A stretch of DNA of 26,010 bases from a bacterium (GCA_029935295.1 JAOZKP010000006.1:1-26010); one strand, 5' to 3'; positions 7,063 through 15,083 are shown, counted from the stretch's first letter. Notes: a model not told the origin generated them from the letters alone. Numbers and translations are program-made.

Positions 7063-7854
7063 GTGATTAAGCTGCTGTTTATCGGTGATATTATCGGGCG
7101 GCCGGGCCGTCGGGCGGTGGCATCGCTATTGCCCGGGCTTAAGGCTGAGCACGATGGTTTTGATCTGATAATTGCCAATGGTGAGAATTCCGCCGGTGGA
7201 TTCGGGATCACCCCGAAGATTGCGGAAGAGCTTTTTGGTTTGGGAATTGATGTGCTTACCAGCGGTAATCATATCTGGGATCAGAAGGAGATTGACGCTT
7301 ATCTCGCTAAGAGTTCCCGGCTTCTTAGGCCGGCTAATTACCCCGTAGGTGATTTAGGTACCGGGGCGGTTGTGGTTCCTCTGGAGCTGCGCCCGGAGAT
7401 TAAAATTGGCATTATCAATCTGGCCGGTCGGGTGTTTGTCGGGCCGGCGGATTGTCCGTTTCGGGTCGGGAGTGAACTGGTTGCGGAGTTGAGATCGGAA
7501 ACCGATATTATTGTCGTTGATTTCCACGCTGAGACAACCTCCGAGAAGACGGCTTTAGCAACTTATCTGGATGGTCAGGTATCACTGTTTGTCGGAACGC
7601 ACACGCATGTGCAGACTGCTGATGAGAGAATTATGCCGCAAGGCACAGCTTACATTACTGATGTCGGTATGGTCGGCGGGCGTAACTCGATTATCGGTAT
7701 GCAGGCCGACCGGGTGATTAAAAAATTTCTTGACGGCAAGCCGCAGCGTTACGAGGTGGAAAAGAGTGACCCCTGGTTGTCAGCAGTGATTGCTGAGATC
7801 GACGAAAGCAGCGGCAAGGCACTTTCTATCCGGCGTTTGCAAATTCCGGCTTGA
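7063..7854 (+). CDS. ymdB: YmdB-family metallophosphoesterase
   Basis: This family hydrolyses cyclic nucleotides such as 2',3'-cAMP in the Bacillus member, and there affects the switch between motility and biofilm. The 263-residue product has the whole metal-binding set: GDIIGRPGR (8-16), NGENSAGG, GNHIWD, DFHAE and GTHTHVQTAD, followed by YITDVGMVGGRNSIIG. The start is GTG 7063 with AGGAT just upstream, 8 bases after the rny stop, so the two are almost certainly co-translated from one message. A terminator lies 15 bases after the stop. Whether the deltaproteobacterial enzyme has the same physiological substrate is not established from sequence. Confidence 0.93.
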   Translation: MIKLLFIGDIIGRPGRRAVASLLPGLKAEHDGFDLIIANGENSAGGFGITPKIAEELFGLGIDVLTSGNHIWDQKEIDAYLAKSSRLLRPANYPVGDLGTGAVVVPLELRPEIKIGIINLAGRVFVGPADCPFRVGSELVAELRSETDIIVVDFHAETTSEKTALATYLDGQVSLFVGTHTHVQTADERIMPQGTAYITDVGMVGGRNSIIGMQADRVIKKFLDGKPQRYEVEKSDPWLSAVIAEIDESSGKALSIRRLQIPA

Positions 7855-7868
7855 TTGTGTATATTAAA

Positions 7869-7897
7869 AGGGTGGTCTTTAAGGCCGCCCTTTTTTT
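7869..7897 (+). terminator. Rho-independent terminator after ymdB
   Basis: AGGGTGGTC (7869-7877) pairs with GGCCGCCCT (7883-7891) over nine base pairs, two of them G-U, with a five-base loop, followed by seven T (7891-7897). It separates rny-ymdB from the small gene at 7920, which begins only 22 bases later; that gene is therefore expressed by read-through past this site or from an unseen internal promoter. Confidence 0.82.
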
Positions 7898-7919
7898 ATT
7901 GGCCTTTGGAGGTTTGTTG

Positions 7920-8249
7920 ATGCGAGTCGGTGATTTACAGCAGATTATGTTGCAGACTGATACGGTCGGCAAGGTACAGCAGCAGGGTTCGCACAGTGCT
8001 GAGGTTGAACAGAGTAAGTTGGCGTCACAGCACTTGATTAAAGAGAAAGAGAAAGAGAAACAGGTTCTGACGGCTGAAGATACAGTCTTTATTAAGGATC
8101 GGGATGCACGGCGGCAACAGGAACAGGCACAGTCTGACCGGGATGGTGCTGAGAGCGAAGCTGATGCGAGTGTTGATGAAAGTCCGGCCGGCAAAAAATC
8201 AGTTAATTCTCTGTTGCCGACGGGCAAACACATAGATATCACAGTTTGA
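7920..8249 (+). CDS. Small hydrophilic protein of unknown function
   Basis: ATG 7920 follows a perfect GGAGG (7908-7912), giving 109 residues; the frame is open further upstream but only through the terminator hairpin. The product begins MRVGDLQQIMLQTDTVGKVQ, then becomes strongly charged (KEKEKEKQ, DRDARRQQEQ) and ends LLPTGKHIDITV. It has no membrane segment, signal peptide or cysteine. The middle and C-terminal parts look disordered or helical, and the conserved-looking ends suggest short binding motifs. It is convergent with the dynamin-family gene (17 bases between stops). I do not recognise the family. Confidence 0.7.
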   Translation: MRVGDLQQIMLQTDTVGKVQQQGSHSAEVEQSKLASQHLIKEKEKEKQVLTAEDTVFIKDRDARRQQEQAQSDRDGAESEADASVDESPAGKKSVNSLLPTGKHIDITV

Positions 8250-8266
8250 TGGTGTCGTAAAAGTTG

Positions 8267-10462
8267 TTACTCTTGCAGGTGGTTTAGAATCTCTTTGAGT
8301 TCGGTGACGCGTTTGGCAGCAGCTTCTCGGTTGTTGTCGGCAATTTCTCCGGATTGTGCCAGAGCCGTCTGGGTGCTCTCAAGAAAATCGGTAAAAAAGT
8401 CAGTTATAAGTTTTTGGCACTCATCAATATGCGGGCGCATTAAAGCGTATTTAAGTTGTTCCTGATAATTTTTAAGCCAGCGCGGCAGCTCTTTTTGAGC
8501 TGCTTTTTTTATTTGCAGGCTATACTCCTGGCCGAGGGAGCGGCGTTTGCGGAAGCGAACTATTTTTCGGCCGAGCAGCTGAGTCAGATCCTGAATTTTA
8601 CTGACAATGGCAAACCGTTCTTCAACTTCACTTTTTAAAGTGAAAAGGGGAATCTGCCCGTTAATTTTGATCGGTAGAGGCAGTTCGTTTTGATCTATTC
8701 CGTTATCTCTGCTAAAGTTTTCACAGATGACAAAGAGCGGAATACAGCCTTTAAGCAGGCGTTGGTTGAGCTCTAAATGCAGGGTTTCTAAGAATCTTAT
8801 GGTTTCGAGGGTGGCTCTCTCCTGGATTTGGGCCGGTATCGTCAGCTGAAAATGATTGTCGATGATCCGTACCGGAGCGAGCGGATTGCGATTTTTTTCA
8901 GGTATTAAATCCAGCGGCGCCTGATAGCCTGCAATGATCATCTCAAGTTGTTTGCGCAAGCCTTGATCTTTGGTGTCATCAAGCCAACGAGTAATTTTGT
9001 TATGGCAGAATTTTTCAACTTCATTGCAGACGCCGGAGATGATGCGTTCAGTTTCATGGAGAACTGCATCAATTTTGTCGCGGTTGTCAATCTGTCGACT
9101 TGTGTCTGAATTTAATGATCTGTCAGTTTGGGTCAGCTGCTTGACCTCACTTTCAAGCAGGCGGCGGGTATTGTTGTAAACCTGCTGCAACCGTTTTTCG
9201 CTGTGTCGCAGCAGGGTTTCTCCAGATTCATCCCGGCCGAGCTCATGGAGCCGGTCGAGGAATTGCCGTGCCCCGGCAGTTGAAATTTCAAGCTTCTCTG
9301 AATCCTCCTGCCAGGTTTGCCAGCGGCGTTTACTGGCTTGATTAAGCCCGGATGCAATCTCCTGTCGGGACCAGAAGAGAGCCAGGGTTGAAAAAGCGAA
9401 TTTCGGCTGGGTGAAGCCCAATTCGCCAAGCTCATCGGAACAGCGCCGGGTCATGCTGTTAAGCTCGTCAATGTCAGCGTGAACGTCGAGGTCAAGATTG
9501 ATGACAAAGAGCAGGCGTTCGTGGAGCCCGAGTTTATGCAGGTGCTCAAGCAGCTGGTAGTCGGCTTGGCGTAAACCGATGCGGCTGCTGATAACGTAGA
9601 GCAGTGCCGGACTTTCGTTGAGTTGCTGAATGATAATGTTTTGATGGCTGGGATTGGGGGTGTCGAGTCCCGGCAGATCGCGCAGTGAGAGATGTGGCGG
9701 CAGAAGTTTTAACGGGGCTTTGATATGGATTTCACTGAGAAACGGTGATAATGTTTCGTCGCGGATAAATTGCCGGTAGCTGGGGTCGTCAGGGTCTACA
9801 ATGATGAAGCTAAGATTTTTATTAAGGTAGTATTCGCCGACTTTTTCAGCTCCTGAAATAATGTTCTTGAGCAGGCGGTAGGATTCGTTGAAGATTCCGT
9901 GCCGGGTAAGATTGCCGTTTGTCTGGTAGCTGTCGAGAAGTTTTTTGACCTGTAATCGTTCCTTAAGATTAAACGGGGATCGATCGCAGGTTTCAGTTTC
10001 GTTACTGAAAAGGAGATTGGTTGCCCGGGAAAATATCTCGTTGATTAAGGTTTCAGGCTGTAGTTTGATTTCAGCCGAGAACTTTTTGCTGGCACTTAAG
10101 ATTGTCGGAAAGCTGGTGGTGATGCCGGCGCCGGTCGGCAGCAGGTCAGCGCCGGCTAGGGTGTTAATGAGGGTACTTTTCCCTGATTTAACCGGGCCGA
10201 TGCAGGTGATTGGCAGGCTGAAATTTAAACGCAGCTCATCTATAGTGCTCAGGCTCAGCTGCCAGCGGTGTATAAGGTCAATCTTTTCCGGCCAGAGGTT
10301 TGCAATTTCTGTCAGAATTTTGTCAAGATGTTTCACTCTGGTGCCGAAACCGGTGTCCGAGTTGTAGTTTTGAGTGGTTGTATTCATGAGTTTCTTTATA
10401 GCTGAGATTATGTCGGATGTAAATAGCCCAAATGCAGTGAAAATTAGTTTTGTTCTTGACAA
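8267..10462 (-). CDS. Dynamin-family large GTPase
   Basis: This is a 731-residue protein with an N-terminal GTPase domain of the dynamin superfamily, which remodels or tethers membranes. Visible motifs are the P-loop GPVKSGKST (89-97), a G2-like TT (115-116) in the segment GITTSFP, G3 DLPGLDTPN (262-270) and a G4 candidate INLDLD (321-326) after a hydrophobic strand, weaker than the usual TKxD. The rest is long, charged and helical, consistent with a dynamin stalk, with no obvious transmembrane pair. The start is uncertain: TTG at 10462 has AAGG seven bases upstream, while ATG at 10387 (residue 26, MNTTTQNYNSD) has a poor site. The TTG start would place the gene start inside the tRNA promoter on the opposite strand. 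Bacterial dynamins often come in pairs; this one is single here. Confidence 0.8.
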   Translation of the reverse strand: MSRTKLIFTAFGLFTSDIISAIKKLMNTTTQNYNSDTGFGTRVKHLDKILTEIANLWPEKIDLIHRWQLSLSTIDELRLNFSLPITCIGPVKSGKSTLINTLAGADLLPTGAGITTSFPTILSASKKFSAEIKLQPETLINEIFSRATNLLFSNETETCDRSPFNLKERLQVKKLLDSYQTNGNLTRHGIFNESYRLLKNIISGAEKVGEYYLNKNLSFIIVDPDDPSYRQFIRDETLSPFLSEIHIKAPLKLLPPHLSLRDLPGLDTPNPSHQNIIIQQLNESPALLYVISSRIGLRQADYQLLEHLHKLGLHERLLFVINLDLDVHADIDELNSMTRRCSDELGELGFTQPKFAFSTLALFWSRQEIASGLNQASKRRWQTWQEDSEKLEISTAGARQFLDRLHELGRDESGETLLRHSEKRLQQVYNNTRRLLESEVKQLTQTDRSLNSDTSRQIDNRDKIDAVLHETERIISGVCNEVEKFCHNKITRWLDDTKDQGLRKQLEMIIAGYQAPLDLIPEKNRNPLAPVRIIDNHFQLTIPAQIQERATLETIRFLETLHLELNQRLLKGCIPLFVICENFSRDNGIDQNELPLPIKINGQIPLFTLKSEVEERFAIVSKIQDLTQLLGRKIVRFRKRRSLGQEYSLQIKKAAQKELPRWLKNYQEQLKYALMRPHIDECQKLITDFFTDFLESTQTALAQSGEIADNNREAAAKRVTELKEILNHLQE

Positions 10463-10478
10463 AATAGTGCCTTATAAT
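10450..10478 (+). promoter_or_regulatory. Promoter for the tRNA gene
   Basis: A perfect TATAAT (10473-10478) lies 32 bases before the tRNA, with TTGTTC (10450-10455) 17 bases upstream as -35. A consensus TTGACA at 10456-10461 is too close to that -10 (11 bases) to pair with it. The region overlaps the possible TTG start of the divergent dynamin gene. Confidence 0.6.
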
Positions 10479-10509
10479 GTAAATAAAAAGGTTCAGTTTA
10501 GCTGGTAGT

Positions 10510-10582
10510 GGGCCTATAGCTCAGCTGGAAGAGCCACCGGCTCATAACCGGTAGGTCCCTGGTTCGAACCCAGGTGGGCCCA
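10510..10582 (+). tRNA. tRNA with CAT anticodon (probably elongator Met)
   Basis: It is a complete 73-base cloverleaf. The acceptor pairs GGGCCTA with TGGGCCC (one G-U). The D arm is GCTC/GAGC with an 8-base loop. The anticodon stem is ACCGG/CCGGT with loop CTCATAA, anticodon CAT. The T arm is CCTGG/CCAGG with loop TTCGAAC, and the discriminator base is A. CCA is not encoded (TCA follows), so it must be added after transcription. The fully paired acceptor end rules out initiator tRNA. CAT could also be tRNA-Ile2, where C34 becomes lysidine; the two cannot be told apart with certainty by eye. Confidence 0.9.
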
Positions 10583-10721
10583 TCATTTGCATCTAGCGAG
10601 AGATATGACTTTCGCCAAAGTTTATGAGAAGAGATGCTGCTTATTAGAAAGTTGTTTACCTATGCTTGTGTTATCTGCAACTCTGTCGCGAAGGCGGAGG
10701 CGCTGGGAAGAGAAAAAATAG

Positions 10722-10753
10722 AAGTGCACCCGGAAATGGGCGCACTTTTTTTT
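10722..10753 (+). terminator. Rho-independent terminator downstream of the tRNA
   Basis: AAGTGCACCC (10722-10731) pairs with GGGCGCACTT (10738-10747) with one A-C mismatch and a six-base loop, followed by eight T. It lies 140 bases after the tRNA and 20 bases before the next gene; the 140 bases between carry no recognisable feature. Confidence 0.85.
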
Positions 10754-10773
10754 ATGGGTGAGGTTTCTTTCTG

Positions 10774-11925
10774 ATGCGGGCAGTTTTGCATGCAGCCGGG
10801 CAGCTCAGACATGCTGATCTGATTACATTTCTTGAGACTAAAGTTCCGTACAGTTTGAGTGAATCCTGGGATAATTGCGGCCTACAGGCCGGCAGCCGGC
10901 AGTATCCTTTGGAAGGGGTAGTTTGTTGTCTGGATATCACTGCAGAAGTAATTGATGAGGCTTTGGAGTGCGGGGCGAACTTCATTTTCAGTCATCATCC
11001 ACTGCTGTTTAAGCCTTTATCGCGGCTAGATCTGGATGTTTTCCCCGGGAATTTAATAAAGCGGGCTTTAGCGGCAGAGATTACGCTTTTCAGTGCCCAT
11101 ACCAACCTTGACAGTGTTGTCGGTGGTGTCAATGACCATCTGGCTCAACTTCTGGGAATCAAAGAGTGTTCACCTCTGGTTCCGTATGCCGGGCAAAGTT
11201 GTAAACTCGTGACTTTTGTGCCGGCAACTGCGGTTGAAAAAGTGGCGGCCGCCCTGTTTGCCGCCGGTGCCGGTAAAGTTGGCATGGGCCGTTACAGTGA
11301 ATGTTCATTCAGGGTGCCGGGTACCGGTACTTTTCGTCCGGAAACCGGAGCCTCGCCGCAGGTTGGTGAGATTGGCAAAATAAATTTTGTTGATGAAATT
11401 CGTATAGAGACAATAGTTCCTGAAAACTCTCTGCCGCCGGTGCTGAAAGCACTGCAGCAGACCCACCCTTATGAGGTTCCAGCTTTCGATATCTATCCGG
11501 TGCGTTTTGCGGATTCCAGCTGCGGGGCCGGTCGGGTTGGTGTTGTCGACAATAAATATGACATTAAAGAGTTTGCTCTGTTTGTGAAAAATAAGCTGCA
11601 GGCGGCCGCGGTCAGGTTGATTGGTGAGAGTTTAAAAGAGAGCGTGCAAAAGATCGCCCTTTGCGGCGGCAGCGGGTTTTCTCTGTATAGTGCGGCCCAG
11701 GCATCCGGAGCAGATCTGTTTATCACCGGTGATTTAAAACATCATGATGCCCGGGCAGTGTTGGAGTCGGGCCGGATGCCGGTGCTTGATGCCGGTCATT
11801 TTGTGACTGAAAGGCCGGTGGTTGAGGTCTGTGCCGCCTGGTGCCGGGAGTTTATTGCTGGTACGGGTACTGATGTTAACGTTGCAATTGCTAAGTCAGA
11901 ACATGAACCGTGGTCGGTGATGTAG
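10774..11925 (+). CDS. Nif3-like (DUF34) dinuclear metal-centre protein with PII-like insert
   Basis: The Nif3/DUF34 family forms hexameric rings with a two-metal site and is often misnamed GTP cyclohydrolase I type 2; its physiological substrate is unsettled. The 383-residue product has the two metal-binding halves: FSHHPLLF with H74-H75 and SAHTNLDSVVGGVND in the first, and ITGDLKHHDA with DAGHFVTERPVVEV in the second. Between them (about residues 145-240) is a PII/CutA1-like insert including QTHPYEVPAFDIYP, as in the long YqfO type. The N-terminus SESWDNCGLQAG is typical of the family. ATG 10774 follows GTGAGG by 10 bases. The gene is followed by the COG1579-type zinc-ribbon gene, a pairing seen in other deltaproteobacteria. 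Confidence 0.9.
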   Translation: MRAVLHAAGQLRHADLITFLETKVPYSLSESWDNCGLQAGSRQYPLEGVVCCLDITAEVIDEALECGANFIFSHHPLLFKPLSRLDLDVFPGNLIKRALAAEITLFSAHTNLDSVVGGVNDHLAQLLGIKECSPLVPYAGQSCKLVTFVPATAVEKVAAALFAAGAGKVGMGRYSECSFRVPGTGTFRPETGASPQVGEIGKINFVDEIRIETIVPENSLPPVLKALQQTHPYEVPAFDIYPVRFADSSCGAGRVGVVDNKYDIKEFALFVKNKLQAAAVRLIGESLKESVQKIALCGGSGFSLYSAAQASGADLFITGDLKHHDARAVLESGRMPVLDAGHFVTERPVVEVCAAWCREFIAGTGTDVNVAIAKSEHEPWSVM

Positions 11926-11992
11926 AGTTTAAGAGTTAGTGTTTTAATTATATTTAGTGAAAGAATAACCAGCTTTGACAGGAGGAAAAACG

Positions 11993-12718
11993 TTGGAAAA
12001 ACAGATGCAGCTACTCTGGGAGCTCCAGGGCATTGACGCAGGTCTTGACGAAATTCGTAACACCCAGGAGAGCTTTGCGCCGAAACTTGATAATATTAAA
12101 GAGGATATTGCTCTGCTTCAGGGTGCGGAAGAGGAGTATCAGGGTGAACTGGCGGCAAAAGAGGTTGAGCGTCGCGATCTGCGCGATAAAGTTGAGCAGT
12201 TAAAAGGTTTGATTGCTCAATCAAAAGAGAAAATCTCCCAGATTGCAAACAATAAAGAGTATTTTGCTGTCTTGAAAGAGCTTGAGCACAATCAGAAACA
12301 GTTGGAAAGACAGGATCTCGAACTCACCGGTCTGGTTGAGGAGATTGACTCTATCAAAGAGCAGATAGCTGAAAACGAGAAAGAGCTCTCCGCCAAAGAC
12401 GCAGAGATGGCGCTCGAAGAGAAAGCGATTGCCGCTAAAGTGGCAACCCTTGAGCGGAAGATTAAATCTGGTGATCGTGGCCGGAAGAGCAAGACTAAGG
12501 ATCTTGATCAAACCTTTCTCCGGCGTTATCAGCGGATTCGTAAACGGTTTAAGAATGCCGTGGTTGCGGCCGAGAATGGTACTTGTCTCGGATGTAACGT
12601 AAATGTCCCGCCGCAGGTTTACATTGACCTGCTTAAAGGTCAGGGCCTGATGTGTTGTCCTAATTGCCAGCGGATTATGGTTCACCGGGATGAAGCGTCA
12701 GCTGAAAAAAAGAAATAG
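11993..12718 (+). CDS. Coiled-coil protein with C-terminal C4 zinc ribbon (COG1579 type)
   Basis: The start is TTG 11993, seven bases after a perfect AGGAGG (11980-11985); an upstream in-frame TTG at 11975 overlaps that site. The 241-residue product is a long antiparallel-type coiled coil (about residues 1-170, rich in Glu, Lys and Gln), then a basic stretch (GDRGRKSKTKDLD) and a zinc ribbon with CLGC and CCPNC at the C-terminus. The family is conserved in bacteria and proposed to bind nucleic acid; no activity is firmly assigned. It is directly followed, after five bases, by RNase P RNA, so the two probably share a transcript. Confidence 0.85.
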   Translation: MEKQMQLLWELQGIDAGLDEIRNTQESFAPKLDNIKEDIALLQGAEEEYQGELAAKEVERRDLRDKVEQLKGLIAQSKEKISQIANNKEYFAVLKELEHNQKQLERQDLELTGLVEEIDSIKEQIAENEKELSAKDAEMALEEKAIAAKVATLERKIKSGDRGRKSKTKDLDQTFLRRYQRIRKRFKNAVVAAENGTCLGCNVNVPPQVYIDLLKGQGLMCCPNCQRIMVHRDEASAEKKK

Positions 12719-12723
12719 CTACT

Positions 12724-13142
12724 GGCCGGAGTCGGCTGGATGATCGCCGGCAGCTTTTCGCTGCGGGAGGAAAGTCCGAACACCATAGAGCGGGATGCTT
12801 CGTAACGCGAAGTCCTGGCGACAGGCAGGAAAGTGCCACAGAAAACAGACCGCCTTTAATTTATTAAGGGTAAGGGTGAAACGGTGAGGTAAGAGCTCAC
12901 CAGTGTCGATGGCGACATCGGCAGCTAGGTAAACCCCATCCGGTGCAAGGCCAAATAGGTTTCGTTTCTCACTTTAAGTAGAGAGTTAAGGCGGCTCGTC
13001 TTAAGATATCTGCTGGCAACGGCTGGTACGGCGAAACGGGTAGGCTGCTTGAGGTTGCAGGCAACTGTAATCCTAGATGAATGGTCATCACTTTTACCGT
13101 AAGGTGAAAGCACAGAATTCGGCTTACAGGCCGACTCCGGTA
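12724..13142 (+). ncRNA. rnpB: RNase P RNA, bacterial class A
   Basis: This is the catalytic RNA that removes 5' leaders from pre-tRNAs. The terminal helix P1 is perfect: CCGGAGTCGG (12726-12735) with CCGACTCCGG (13131-13140). The 5' conserved region GAGGAAAGTCCGAACACCAT is present at about 12766-12785, followed by GCGACAGGCAGGAAAGTGCCACAGAAAA-type conserved blocks, and near the 3' end ACAGAATTCGGCTTACAGGCC. Length is about 419 bases, somewhat longer than usual. It starts five bases after the preceding stop, so it has no room for a separate promoter except inside that gene, and no T-rich terminator follows before motA. Confidence 0.95.
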
Positions 13143-13182
13143 TTATTTCTAAGATAGCTTTTTCAACTTTCCAGAGGTTTGA

Positions 13183-13980
13183 ATGGATATTGCCACCTTT
13201 GTCGGGATTTTAGCCGGCTTTTCTCTGATTATAAGCGCCATCACTCTGGGTGGTTCGATGTTGCTCTTTATCAACCTGCCGGGATTGATGGTGGTTGTTG
13301 GCGGAACCCTGGCGGCAACTCTGTTCAACTTTCCATTTGGCGATATTGTTACTGCGTTCAAAGCGATGCTGATTGTTTTTCTGGATAAAGAGGAAAAACC
13401 TGAAGACGTGGTCAGGGTTATGATTCAGTTGGCGGAGGTCTGCCGCAAGAAAGGAATTATGGCCCTCCAGGATGTGAAAAGCAGTAATCAGGTTTTGCGT
13501 AAAGCTTGTCAGATGATTGCCGATGGGGCCGAACATGAGATGATTGCCAATACCCTGGCGATTGAGATTGATTCGATGCGGGCTCGGCACTATATCCCGC
13601 AGGAGATCTTTCGCAAGATGGGTAATATCTCGCCTTCCTTCGGGATGTTGGGGACGCTGATTGGTCTGGTGCAGATGCTGAGTAACCTGGAAAATCCGGA
13701 TACCATCGGCCCGGCAATGGCGGTGGCTCTGTTGACCACATTTTATGGATCACTGCTGGCGACGATGTTTTTTTTGCCGCTCTCCGGTAAACTAAAAGCA
13801 CGGACTGCGCGTGAGGTTTTGCTTTTAGAGATAATATTCGAGGGCGCCCGGTCAATTCTTGAATCGAGTAATCCTTTGATGGTTTATGAAAAACTCTCAT
13901 CCTTTCTGCCGCCCAGTATCCGGCAGGATGTTGAAAATGAGATATTTAAACGCAGCCCGCCGGCCGCGGCTGCGGAGTAA
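13183..13980 (+). CDS. motA: Flagellar stator subunit MotA (PomA-like)
   Basis: MotA is the inner-membrane stator subunit that surrounds MotB and converts ion flow into torque on FliG. The 265-residue protein has four membrane segments (about residues 5-25, 30-50, 150-170, 180-202) and a large cytoplasmic loop. The segments MDIATFVGILAGF, VVVGGTL, GMLGTLIGLVQMLSNL and IGPAMAVALLTTFYG follow the PomA/short-MotA pattern closely, favouring the sodium-type branch. The AGAGG site precedes ATG 13183. motB starts six bases after the stop. The gene begins 41 bases after RNase P RNA with no visible terminator or promoter between them. Confidence 0.93.
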   Translation: MDIATFVGILAGFSLIISAITLGGSMLLFINLPGLMVVVGGTLAATLFNFPFGDIVTAFKAMLIVFLDKEEKPEDVVRVMIQLAEVCRKKGIMALQDVKSSNQVLRKACQMIADGAEHEMIANTLAIEIDSMRARHYIPQEIFRKMGNISPSFGMLGTLIGLVQMLSNLENPDTIGPAMAVALLTTFYGSLLATMFFLPLSGKLKARTAREVLLLEIIFEGARSILESSNPLMVYEKLSSFLPPSIRQDVENEIFKRSPPAAAAE

Positions 13981-13986
13981 GGTATT

Positions 13987-14706
13987 ATGGAGAAATCGCG
14001 GGGCCACTTTACCGAACCTGAGAGCGAAGGCGAGAGCGAATGGCTGGCAACTTTTGCAGATTTATCGACGCTGTTGCTCTGTTTCTTTGTACTTCTTTTT
14101 TCAATCAGCAGTGTTGACAATAAAAAATTTCGCTCAATTATGAATGAGGTGCGGATAAGTTTCGGTAATGCCGTACCGATGACTGTAATAGAGGAGCATG
14201 AGGATAAAGGTGATGCGCTTATAAATCTGTTGCCGAAGCAGAAACCGCAGAAAACGGTTGCCAGTGAGCTTGAAGAGATTGTTGACGACGAAAAGTTGAG
14301 CAGTTCAAATGTTGTTGATCTGGGCGAAGACGGGGCCTTGCTGCGGGTTGGGGGCAAAGCCATGTTCAAAAGCGGTTCGGCCGAAATCAACCCTAAGGCT
14401 CATTCAGTACTCGATAAAATTATCAGTATGGCACTTAAATACAATGATTTTCATCTTGATATCAAAGGGCATACTGACAATCTGCCGATAAGCGCCGGCA
14501 AGTTTTCATCAAATTGGGAGCTTTCAGCTTTAAGGGCAACAACCGTGTTGCGTTATATGCTGGAGAGAGGCCTGGGGCCTGATCGTTTGACCGCAACTGG
14601 TTATGCAGATACCCAGCCTCTGGTTCCCAATTTGAATGCAGAGAACCGGGCGCGTAACCGCCGGGTCGAATTTCTATTCAAAAAGCGGGCGGTGAAAAAA
14701 GAATGA
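13987..14706 (+). CDS. motB: Flagellar stator subunit MotB (PomB-like)
   Basis: MotB carries the ion-conducting aspartate and anchors the stator to peptidoglycan. In this 239-residue protein a single membrane helix (about 22-43) begins FADLSTLLLCFFVLLFS, with D25 as the expected ion-binding residue. The Cys at 31 and the sequence around it match PomB more than H+-type MotB. The C-terminal OmpA-like domain contains IKGHTDNLPI, ELSALRATTVLRYM and NRARNRRVEF, the standard peptidoglycan-binding motifs. It is co-translated with motA (six bases apart) and overlaps the PilZ gene by four bases (ATGA). Ion choice, Na+ or H+, is inference from the helix sequence. Confidence 0.93.
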   Translation: MEKSRGHFTEPESEGESEWLATFADLSTLLLCFFVLLFSISSVDNKKFRSIMNEVRISFGNAVPMTVIEEHEDKGDALINLLPKQKPQKTVASELEEIVDDEKLSSSNVVDLGEDGALLRVGGKAMFKSGSAEINPKAHSVLDKIISMALKYNDFHLDIKGHTDNLPISAGKFSSNWELSALRATTVLRYMLERGLGPDRLTATGYADTQPLVPNLNAENRARNRRVEFLFKKRAVKKE

Positions 14707-15083
14707 TTAAAGTCGAATTTAAAGAACTTGTTGGTAATGACCGACGTCAGTTTTTTCGGGTGGCGCCCTCGGTTGAAGAGCCGATTTTGCTTAAAACCCA
14801 AGCCGGCATGTTTCCATTAATTGAGATCAGCGGCGGTGGTTGCCGCCTGCCGATAGCGGCGCAGGCCCCGATTCAGGAATCAGCCGAACAGCTGCTGGCA
14901 TTTCCCGGGCGCAGTAAACCGATTACGGTTAATGTGCGCTCTGTAATTGTGGACGAGAAGTCAATCGGGGTTGAATTTGTCGGTTTGGATGAAGAAATGC
15001 GAGAAATTATCTGCGGTTACGTTCGTACCCGTGAACTTGAATTGGTGCGCCGTTTCCGCACCCGGGCCATGACCGCATCTTAA
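14703..15083 (+). CDS. PilZ-domain protein
   Basis: The 126-residue protein is one PilZ domain. The c-di-GMP signature RxxxR is present as R15-QFF-R19, and the second motif (D/N)xSxxG appears as EISGGG (41-46), with Glu replacing the usual Asp or Asn. PilZ proteins bind c-di-GMP and transmit it to a partner. Overlap of four bases with motB makes a role on the flagellar motor likely: in enterobacteria the PilZ protein YcgR brakes the motor when c-di-GMP is high. This protein lacks the YcgR N-terminal domain. It is convergent with the kor operon, with 58 bases between stops and no strong terminator. Confidence 0.88.
   Translation: MIKVEFKELVGNDRRQFFRVAPSVEEPILLKTQAGMFPLIEISGGGCRLPIAAQAPIQESAEQLLAFPGRSKPITVNVRSVIVDEKSIGVEFVGLDEEMREIICGYVRTRELELVRRFRTRAMTAS

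Noticed and set aside
10456..10461. Consensus TTGACA as -35 of the tRNA promoter
   Set aside because: It is only 11 bases from the perfect TATAAT; TTGTTC at 10450 has the correct 17-base spacing. A pairing with GTAAAT further downstream is weaker.
12925..13113. Open frame on the minus strand within RNase P RNA
   Set aside because: It lies wholly within the conserved catalytic RNA and has no coding features.
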